A DNA stretch of 22,214 nucleotides from positions 1 through 22,214 of the forward strand of contig DAIDKA010000155.1 in the NCBI GenBank assembly GCA_027451085.1, in the 5' to 3' direction. The notes below the pieces were generated by a model. It searched no databases. It was not told the origin of the DNA and worked only from the letters and a program-made list of their open reading frames with translations. Every line of letters begins with the position of its first letter. Positions within the stretch are counted from its first letter, which is position 1. The stretch comes from Gammaproteobacteria bacterium (GTDB lineage: Bacteria > Pseudomonadota > Gammaproteobacteria > Steroidobacterales > Steroidobacteraceae). Both the position numbers and the translations under genes were made by a program. Of this stretch, positions 15,563 through 21,381 are shown in pieces.

Positions 15563-15768
15563 TAATCTACCAGAACAGTCTGCCCCGGGATGTTGCTCAG
15601 CTGCGCAAGCCGCAGTGATGCTGCAGCTGCAACCTGGGTTCGCACCTCGGTCTGGGCTACCGTCTGGTTGACGGAGTTGTCGAGGCCACTGAGGACCAGC
15701 ACGGTGGGCAGGGTGGCGATGGCTGCGCAAAGCAGGGTTTTGAAGTTCAGGCTGTTGAAGTTGCTCAT
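15562..15768 (-). CDS. Small hydrophobic/exported protein of unknown function, first gene of the GntR-ABC-Mla unit
   Basis: This 68-residue ORF has no family I recognise. It starts MSNFNSLNFKTLL, followed by a hydrophobic stretch of about 18 residues (11-28, ATLPTVLVLSGL). It then has a polar Gln/Thr/Ala-rich C-terminal part (VNQTVAQTEVRTQVAAAAS). This is compatible with a signal peptide plus a small secreted domain, or with a single-pass membrane protein. Support for translation is good: GAGG lies about nine bases before the ATG, and it is the first ORF after the strongest promoter in the window. Its stop is integrated into the hairpin controlling the GntR gene. It could be a small partner of the ABC transporter or chiefly a coupling leader. 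Confidence 0.6.
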   Translation of the reverse strand: MSNFNSLNFKTLLCAAIATLPTVLVLSGLDNSVNQTVAQTEVRTQVAAAASLRLAQLSNIPGQTVLVD

Positions 15769-15828
15769 GGTCTTGTCCTCGGTTCTTTTCGGTCAGGGGT
15801 CTTGATAGGGGTCTGTACATGTCGTCTT

Positions 15829-15852
15829 GGTGTTATATATAACTACAACACC
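15829..15852 (-). promoter_or_regulatory. Palindromic operator GGTG-N16-CACC, probable YtrA/GntR site
   Basis: GGTGTT (15829-15834) and AACACC (15847-15852) form a perfect inverted repeat with 12 bp between them. A 12-bp self-complementary core, GTTATATATAAC, lies inside at 15832-15843. It covers the spacer and -10 box of the minus-strand promoter, the expected place for an autorepressor. From memory, a GGTG-N16-CACC palindrome has been reported for a YtrA-like regulator in Xanthomonas; the match here is exact but unverified. Confidence 0.6.
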
Positions 15853-15865
15853 ATTTCAGTGTCAA
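15836..15865 (-). promoter_or_regulatory. Promoter of the 68-aa ORF/GntR/ABC/Mla operon
   Basis: On the minus strand a perfect TTGACA (15865-15860) is followed after 18 bp by TATATA (15841-15836). A later TATAAC in the same AT run is too far for normal spacing. The start point would be near 15829, leaving a leader of about 60 nt before the ATG at 15768. This is the best sigma-70 match in the window. Confidence 0.6.
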
Positions 15866-15888
15866 GCCCAATTCGAGACACCGGAGTG

Positions 15889-15906
15889 CAAGTCACTGAA
15901 GACTTG
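15889..15906. promoter_or_regulatory. Perfect inverted repeat upstream of the mdh promoter
   Basis: CAAGTC-ACTGAA-GACTTG is an 18-bp perfect inverted repeat ending three bases before the TTGACT box of the predicted mdh promoter. It could bind a dimeric regulator of mdh or of the divergent operon, but no family is recognised. Confidence 0.35.
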
Positions 15907-15909
15907 AGC

Positions 15910-15937
15910 TTGACTATCGTCGAACGGCCGACACAAT
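15910..15937 (+). promoter_or_regulatory. Predicted mdh promoter
   Basis: TTGACT (15910-15915) and CACAAT (15932-15937) are spaced by 16 bp. A second -10-like TAGAAT at 15977-15982 has no -35 partner. Either start would leave a leader of 20-65 nt containing GGAG seven bases before ATG 16010. Confidence 0.42.
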
Positions 15938-16009
15938 CAGTGACAGAGCCGTCAAGGGATCGGCTACCGGCCACGTTAGAATTGAGGTTCAACCCTCGTG
16001 GAGTTCCTC

Positions 16010-16987
16010 ATGAAGAAAGCCCTGAACGTTGCGATCACCGGCGCGGCCGGCCAGATCGGCTATGCCCTTGCCTTTCGCGCGGCCTCCGGCGCCCTGTTCG
16101 GCCCCGACCAGCCGGTGAACCTGCACCTGCTGGAGATCCCGCAGGCACTGCCCGGCCTGCAGGGCGTGGTGATGGAACTCGACGATTGCGCCTTTCCGAC
16201 GCTGAACAAAGTCGTCGCCACGGATGACGCGAAGGTGGCCTTCAAGGACTGCAATGCCGCACTGCTGGTGGGCGCGCGGCCGCGCGGCCCCGGCATGGAA
16301 CGTAAGGACCTGCTGCTGGCCAACGCGCAGATCTTCTCCGCCCAGGGCAAGGCCCTGAACGAGGCCGCCGACCGCAACGTCAAGGTGCTGGTCGTCGGCA
16401 ACCCGGCCAACACCAATGCGCTGATCGCCCGTGCCAACGCCAAGGACCTGAACCCGCGCAACTTCACCGCCATGACGCGCCTGGACCACAACCGCGCGCT
16501 GGCGCAGCTGGCGCACAAGACCGGCACGCACGTCAATGACATCAGGAAGATGATCATCTGGGGCAACCACTCGGCAACCCAGTATCCGGACGTCAGCCAT
16601 GCCACCGTGGGCGGCAAAGCCGCCAAGACCCTGGTCGACCAGAAGTGGCTCGATGAAACCTTCATCCCGGTGGTGCAGCAGCGCGGCGCAGCAGTGATCA
16701 AGGCCCGCGGTTCATCCTCGGCCGCCTCCGCCGCCTCGGCCGCGCTGGATCACGTGCGCACCTGGGCTCTGGGCACGCCGGAGGGCGACTGGGTCAGCAT
16801 GGCCGTGCCGTCGGACGGCAGCTACGGCATCCCGGAAGGCGTGATCTACTCCTACCCGGTGACAACAAAGAACGGCGATTACTCGATCGTGCAGGGCCTG
16901 TCGATCGATGATGCCAGCCGCAAACGCATGGACGCCACGCTCAAGGAGCTCCACGAGGAGCGCGACGGCGTGAAGGACCTGATCTGA
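16010..16987 (+). CDS. mdh: Malate dehydrogenase (NAD-dependent, cytosolic-type)
   Basis: The 325-residue TCA-cycle enzyme interconverts malate and oxaloacetate. VAITGAAGQIGYALAFRAASG is the NAD-binding glycine motif (near residues 11-17). GARPRGPGMERKDLL supplies substrate-binding arginines. VVGNPANTNALI is conserved, RLDHNRA gives the Asp-Arg pair, and IWGNHSATQYPD contains the catalytic His. It belongs to the type-2 group, similar to cytosolic eukaryotic MDH and to Xanthomonas and Burkholderia enzymes, rather than the E. coli type. ATG 16010 is preferred to GTG 15998 because GGAG sits at a proper distance before it, inside the longer version. An alternating repeat region begins on its last stop-codon base. 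Confidence 0.95.
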   Translation: MKKALNVAITGAAGQIGYALAFRAASGALFGPDQPVNLHLLEIPQALPGLQGVVMELDDCAFPTLNKVVATDDAKVAFKDCNAALLVGARPRGPGMERKDLLLANAQIFSAQGKALNEAADRNVKVLVVGNPANTNALIARANAKDLNPRNFTAMTRLDHNRALAQLAHKTGTHVNDIRKMIIWGNHSATQYPDVSHATVGGKAAKTLVDQKWLDETFIPVVQQRGAAVIKARGSSSAASAASAALDHVRTWALGTPEGDWVSMAVPSDGSYGIPEGVIYSYPVTTKNGDYSIVQGLSIDDASRKRMDATLKELHEERDGVKDLI

Positions 16988-17055
16988 TGGCAGAAGACCG
17001 ACTGCGGCGCTTTCTGCGTGGTGGGCATCACGGCAGAACGCCCGGTTTCTGCCAT
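16987..17055. repeat. Four alternating GCAGAA/TTCTGC arms between mdh and fadE
   Basis: GGCAGAA (16989-16995), TTTCTGC (17011-17017), GGCAGAA (17032-17038) and TTTCTGCC (17046-17053) alternate in orientation. The outer pair extends to a perfect 9-bp repeat ATGGCAGAA / TTCTGCCAT. Arms 1-2 plus 3-4, or 1-4 enclosing 2-3, can pair, which are mutually exclusive folds. No T-run follows. It may be a terminator-like or mRNA-stability element for mdh, or a switch ahead of fadE. Confidence 0.5.
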
Positions 17056-17080
17056 GATGTAGCCGGAGGCCTGTAAACCC

Positions 17081-19528
17081 ATGTCCGGCGTGATCACGAC
17101 CCTCCTGCTCCTGATCGCGCTGGTGGTGCTGACCTACCGGCGCATGGGGCTGCTCGCATTCAGCATCACGGCCGGCGTCCTGCTGGCCGTGTACTGTGTG
17201 TTCTCGGATGCGCCCCTGCTGTGGAAGGAACTGCTGTGGGCGGGCCTGATCGTGCTGTGGGGGCTCAACCTGAAGCCGCTGCGGCGCGCGCTCATCAGCG
17301 GCCCGTTCCTCAATTCCTACCGCAGGCTCCTACCGTCCATGTCACAGACGGAAAAGGAGGCTCTCGAAGCCGGCACCGTGTGGTGGGACGGGGAGCTGTT
17401 CACCGGCCGGCCGGCGTGGGACAAACTCAAGCGCGCACCGCCACCACAGCTGTCAGCGCAGGAACAGGCCTTCCTCGACGGTCCCTGCGAGGAGCTGTGC
17501 CACATGCTCGACGACTGGGACATCACCCACCGCCGCGCCGACCTGCCGCCCGAGGTGTGGCAGTTCCTGACGTCACACGGCTTCTTTGCGATGATCATCC
17601 CGAAGAAGTACGGTGGACTGGAGTTCTCCGCCTACGCCCACTCGTGCGTACTGGCGAAGATCGCCAGCCGCAGCACCACCTGCTCATCCACCGTCGCGGT
17701 GCCCAACTCCCTTGGACCGGCGGAACTGCTGCATCACTACGGCACCGAGGAACAGAAGAACCACTACCTGCCGCGCCTGGCGCGCGGTGAGGAAATCCCC
17801 TGCTTTGCGCTCACAGGCCCGCGGGCCGGCTCGGACGCAGCCTCGATTCCCGACACCGGGGTGGTCTGCCGCGGCACCTATGACGGCCGCGAAGTCCTGG
17901 GGCTCAAGCTCAACTTCTCCAAGCGCTACATCACACTGGCCCCGGTCGCCACGGTGGTGGGCCTGGCCTTCCGCATGTTCGATCCCGACCACCTGCTGGG
18001 TGAGCGTACCGACATCGGCATCACCGTGGCGCTGCTGCCGCGCAACACGCCGGGCATCAGCATCGGCCGGCGCCACTTCCCGCTCAACATTCCGTTCCAG
18101 AACGGTCCCATCCAGGGACACGATGTTTTCGTGCCGCTCGACTTCATCATCGGCGGCCCCGCCAATGCCGGCCAGGGCTGGCGCATGCTGGTGGAGCAGC
18201 TGTCCGTGGGCCGCTGCATCTCCCTGCCGTCGAACGCCACCGGCGGCGCCAAGGCCGCCGTGTGGGCCACCGGCGCCTACGCGCGCATCCGCAAGCAGTT
18301 CAACGTGCCGGTGGCGCGCTTCGAGGGCATCGAGTGGGTGATCGCGCGCATGACCGGGCTGACCTACGCCATGGACGCGGCGCGCTCGGTCACCGCAGGG
18401 GCCATCGACGGCGGCGAAAAGCCGTCCGTGCCATCGGCAATGCTCAAGTACCACGTGACAGAGATGGGCCGTATCGTGGCCAACGACGCCATGGACGTGC
18501 ACGGCGGCAAGGGCATCTGCATCGGGCCGCACAACTACCTGGCGCGCACCTACCAGATCACCCCCGTGGCCATCACGGTGGAGGGCGCGAACATCCTGAC
18601 GCGCAACCTCATCATCTTCGGCCAGGGCGCCATCCGCTGCCATCCGTTCGTGCTGAAGGAGATGGACGCCGCGCGCAACCCGGACCGTGGGGCGGGCCGC
18701 AAGCAGTTCGACGCGGCGCTGTTCGGCCATATCGGCTTTACGATCTCCAACGCCATGCGCTCGCTGGTGATGGCGGCGACGCTGGCGCATATCCGCAACG
18801 TGCCCGAACGCGGCCCGACACGGCCGTATTACCAGCACATCGAGCGCTTCAGCGCCTCCTTCGCATTCGCGGTGGACGTCGCCATGCTGACACTCGGCGG
18901 CTACCTCAAGAAGAAGGAGAACCTGTCGGCCCGGCTGGGCGATGTGCTCTCGGCCATGTACATGGCCTCGATGGTGTTGAAACACTACGACAACCAGGGA
19001 CAGCCACCCGAGGACCTGCCGTTGGTGGAATGGGCCTGCCGCCACCTGCTGTACACCGCACAGGAACAGCTGCACGCGTTCCTGCGCAACTTCCCCAACC
19101 GCTTCCTCGCGGCGGTCATGCGGCTCCTGATCTTCCCGCGCGGCCTGACTTACTTCGCGCCCGCCGACCGCCTCAGCCACAAGGTGGCCGAACTCGTCAT
19201 CGCACCCTCGGCCACCCGCGACCGCCTTGGCCGCTTCGCCTACACCACGCTCAACGCCGGCAACCCGCTGGGACTGCTGCAGGAAGCACTGGTCCTGGCA
19301 GATGCCGCCGAACAGCTGGAAAAGCGCATCCGCGATCAAGGCGTGAAGACCGGCCGCATCACCGCGCTCGACCTGCCCGGCCGCATCGGCCAGGCGGTGA
19401 CGGCCGGCATCCTGACCGAAGCGCAGGGCGCACAGCTCGCAGACTTCGACCGCAAGGTCATGAACATCGTGCAGGTGGATGACTTTGCGCCTGGGGAGTT
19501 GGTGCCGGGGAGCCAGGGCCGAGCTTGA
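17081..19528 (+). CDS. fadE: Long-type acyl-CoA dehydrogenase FadE (membrane-anchored)
   Basis: The 815-residue protein matches the length of proteobacterial FadE, about twice a standard acyl-CoA dehydrogenase. Two N-terminal hydrophobic segments (about 4-20 and 25-44) should tether it to the inner membrane. The dehydrogenase core contains FFAMIIPKKYGGLEFSAYAHS, CFALTGPRAGSDAASIPD (FAD-binding region) and VHGGKGICIGPHNYLAR. TVEGANILTR follows near residue 500, in the catalytic-glutamate region. The C-terminal part (about 560-815) is the FadE-specific DUF1974-like domain. It performs the first step of fatty-acid beta-oxidation. GGAGG lies about eleven bases before ATG 17081. The downstream transporter begins one base after its stop. 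Confidence 0.92.
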   Translation: MSGVITTLLLLIALVVLTYRRMGLLAFSITAGVLLAVYCVFSDAPLLWKELLWAGLIVLWGLNLKPLRRALISGPFLNSYRRLLPSMSQTEKEALEAGTVWWDGELFTGRPAWDKLKRAPPPQLSAQEQAFLDGPCEELCHMLDDWDITHRRADLPPEVWQFLTSHGFFAMIIPKKYGGLEFSAYAHSCVLAKIASRSTTCSSTVAVPNSLGPAELLHHYGTEEQKNHYLPRLARGEEIPCFALTGPRAGSDAASIPDTGVVCRGTYDGREVLGLKLNFSKRYITLAPVATVVGLAFRMFDPDHLLGERTDIGITVALLPRNTPGISIGRRHFPLNIPFQNGPIQGHDVFVPLDFIIGGPANAGQGWRMLVEQLSVGRCISLPSNATGGAKAAVWATGAYARIRKQFNVPVARFEGIEWVIARMTGLTYAMDAARSVTAGAIDGGEKPSVPSAMLKYHVTEMGRIVANDAMDVHGGKGICIGPHNYLARTYQITPVAITVEGANILTRNLIIFGQGAIRCHPFVLKEMDAARNPDRGAGRKQFDAALFGHIGFTISNAMRSLVMAATLAHIRNVPERGPTRPYYQHIERFSASFAFAVDVAMLTLGGYLKKKENLSARLGDVLSAMYMASMVLKHYDNQGQPPEDLPLVEWACRHLLYTAQEQLHAFLRNFPNRFLAAVMRLLIFPRGLTYFAPADRLSHKVAELVIAPSATRDRLGRFAYTTLNAGNPLGLLQEALVLADAAEQLEKRIRDQGVKTGRITALDLPGRIGQAVTAGILTEAQGAQLADFDRKVMNIVQVDDFAPGELVPGSQGRA

Positions 19529-19529
19529 A

Positions 19530-20822
19530 ATGAGCGACGCGGTCCCGACTTCACCCGCTCAACTGAAGCGAGCATTCCTGCTTGCTGTCCTGGTGGTGAT
19601 CTGCGGAGTGCTGACGACTGCGCTGCCTCAGACCCAGGCCCTGGGGGTCATCCCGATCCGGAATCTGCTCAAGAACAGCCTGCACGTGAGTCGCGAGTCG
19701 AGCGCGGCCTTCGTTTTCTGGACCATGCTCCCCTGGTACTTCAAGCCGCTGGTGGGGATCGTGCAGGACTCCTGTGCGCTGTTCGGTTCCCGCCGCAGGA
19801 GCTACATGCTGGTGGGCAGCGTGCTGGCCACCGTTGCATGGCTGGTTCTGGATGTCACGCCGCACGAATATCACGCCCTGCTCGTCGTCTGCATCGCCAT
19901 CAATTCGGCCATGGTCGTCGCCAGCACTGCCGTGGGCGGTTACATGGTGGAGATTGCGCGAGCCAGCGCCAGCTCCGGCCGGCTCACCTCGGTCCGGAAT
20001 GTGGTGGAGCAGACGACCAACATTATTTTCGGGGTATCCAGCGGCTACCTGGCGGGCCTTGATTTCTCGTGGACCGGCATCACCTGCGCCGCGCTGACTT
20101 TCCTGCTGGTGCCGGTTGCGATCTGGGGCCTCGTCGAGCCACGCGCGCCCGCACAGCGCGGAACACAGTATTTCGCCGCAGCGCGCGGCACACTGCTGCG
20201 GATAAGCAAGGCCAGAGCACTATGGACGGCGGCCACAATTGCCTTCGTGTTCTATTTCGCCCCGGGCATCCAGACCGCTGAGTTTTACGCACAGCAGAAC
20301 GACCTGCACCTGACCACCCAGCAACAGGGCACCCTGGTGTCGATGGCCGGCCTGTTCGGCGTCATCGCAGCCCTCATGTACGGCGCCCTTGCGGCCAAGC
20401 GGTTCCGCCTGCAGACATTGCTGCTGGGCTGCATCATCATCGGCGCCAGCGGCCAGGCCGCGTATTTCTTCTACTACTCTTACGCCGGAGCGCGCGTCAT
20501 CGACAGCTATTCGGGCTTCAGCTTCACGCTGGCCGAAGTCGCAATCATGCACTTGGCGGTTCGAGCCACCCCGGCCGGCTGTGAAGCGCTGGGCTTCGCC
20601 CTGATGATGGCAGTGCGCAACTTCGGGCTGTTTGGCGGAGACTGGCTGGGCGCGACCCTACAGGATCACTTCCATCTCACCTTCCACATTCTGGCGGTTA
20701 CCAACGGAGCATTGTCGCTGCTGGCGTTGCCGCTGGTGCTGCTCTTGCCGATGGCGATCCTGGACGGCAGGGATGCCCAGACGCCGGGTTCCGCAGCGAA
20801 CAAGGCTGAGCTTGCGACCTAG
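19530..20822 (+). CDS. BT1/folate-biopterin-transporter-like MFS membrane protein
   Basis: The 430-residue protein has about 12 hydrophobic segments. The loop WYFKPLVGIVQDSCALFGSRRRSY (residues 69-92) carries the K-P-L-x-G-x-x-x-D...G-x-R-R-R pattern of the BT1 family: Lys72, Asp80 and Arg88-90. Known BT1 members carry folate or pterins in trypanosomatids, plants and cyanobacteria; substrates of proteobacterial members are not established. Start ATG 19530 is one base after the fadE stop. An alternative start inside fadE at 19479 adds a non-membrane segment and is less likely. The tight spacing implies co-transcription with fadE, which does not by itself define the cargo. Confidence 0.72.
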   Translation: MSDAVPTSPAQLKRAFLLAVLVVICGVLTTALPQTQALGVIPIRNLLKNSLHVSRESSAAFVFWTMLPWYFKPLVGIVQDSCALFGSRRRSYMLVGSVLATVAWLVLDVTPHEYHALLVVCIAINSAMVVASTAVGGYMVEIARASASSGRLTSVRNVVEQTTNIIFGVSSGYLAGLDFSWTGITCAALTFLLVPVAIWGLVEPRAPAQRGTQYFAAARGTLLRISKARALWTAATIAFVFYFAPGIQTAEFYAQQNDLHLTTQQQGTLVSMAGLFGVIAALMYGALAAKRFRLQTLLLGCIIIGASGQAAYFFYYSYAGARVIDSYSGFSFTLAEVAIMHLAVRATPAGCEALGFALMMAVRNFGLFGGDWLGATLQDHFHLTFHILAVTNGALSLLALPLVLLLPMAILDGRDAQTPGSAANKAELAT

Positions 20823-20825
20823 GGG

Positions 20826-20848
20826 CGGCCGGACATCCTGGCCGGCCG
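20826..20848 (+). terminator. GC-rich hairpin after the BT1-like gene
   Basis: CGGCCGG (20826-20832) and CCGGCCG (20842-20848) form a perfect 7-bp stem with a 9-nt loop, three bases after the stop codon. No T-run follows, so it is a likely but non-canonical terminator or 3'-end hairpin for the mdh-fadE-BT1 transcript. Confidence 0.5.
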
Positions 20849-20975
20849 GAATTCGACCAGCGTGAGGATAATATTTGCAGAGGTTAAGCTCGTGCTCTGA
20901 TCGCCCCCTCCGCCCACGCCCCGGGGAGGGAGAAGTGCCGACGAGGGAATAAGCTCCTGATCGTGGGGCAGGCTG

Positions 20976-21173
20976 CGCAGTCGGCGAGAGACTGCGTACA
21001 GGTTGGGGTTATTGAAAGCGCTCGTAGCACCCGGCTGCGATGCATCTCGCGGCACCACAAGGTAAAGAGCCGAGAAGCCCTATATAGGGGCTATCTAGTG
21101 CCAATCTTGTGCAGATTGGCGGCGATCCGACGTTGGGTCGCGAGACGTTCTAGTTCACCCTTCGCGTGAGCTA
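20976..21173 (+). other. Hairpin-dense, gene-free segment; candidate structured RNA
   Basis: The stretch 20823-21381 has no credible gene. Within it are these inverted repeats. CGCAGTC/GACTGCG is at 20976-20996. A 12-bp palindrome CCCTATATAGGG is at 21078-21089. An 8-bp perfect stem GCCAATCT/AGATTGGC with 5-nt loop is at 21100-21120. A 7-bp stem with one G-U pair is at 21122-21141. An 8-bp stem TAGTTCAC/GTGAGCTA with one G-U pair is at 21151-21173. The last three follow one another with almost no spacers. Two later copies of a TTCAC..TTCGCG-like motif (21154-21168, 21191-21203) add to the pattern. Strand and promoter are unknown. It may instead be a 5' leader of the downstream gene, or remnants of mobile DNA. 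The segment also holds a C/G-rich inverted repeat at about 20911-20937, of the sort common between genes. Confidence 0.35.
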
Positions 21174-21269
21174 CTGGGTGGCGGCTTCCTTCACTTCGCG
21201 GTGTTTCCAGACCCGTGACCCATACTGGTTGTAATTACATGGTTTTTGCGAAGCCCATATTAAGTGCAT

Positions 21270-21298
21270 TTGAGCGAGGATTTCATTGAACATAAAAT
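21270..21298 (+). promoter_or_regulatory. Predicted promoter of the DUF6502-like gene
   Basis: TTGAGC (21270-21275) and TAAAAT (21293-21298) are spaced by exactly 17 bp in an AT-rich stretch (about 21225-21350). A start near 21305 would give a leader of about 77 nt ending in GAGGAG before the GTG at 21382. A further CATAAT at about 21333 has only a weak -35. Confidence 0.5.
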
Positions 21299-21381
21299 AA
21301 CTTTGCATAATCTTGCTTTGCCAACCCATTGTTCCATAATGTACTTCTGCCGCTAGCGTTCGTTACCGGCGAGGAGTTCAT

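Noticed and set aside
17684..19339. 551-codon minus-strand open frame inside fadE
   Set aside because: It is an antisense shadow of a high-GC gene: its translation has no recognisable domains and is rich in His/Arg/Val/Ala, while the plus strand encodes a complete FadE.
20819..21169. Short ORFs on both strands of the gene-free segment (79 and 68 codons)
   Set aside because: No ribosome-binding site, no recognisable sequence, and overlap with inverted repeats.
20976..21381. Retron-type msr-msd RNA
   Set aside because: Hairpins are present, but no reverse transcriptase gene is in the window and the downstream ORF has no RT motifs. It could be reopened if one lies beyond the edge.
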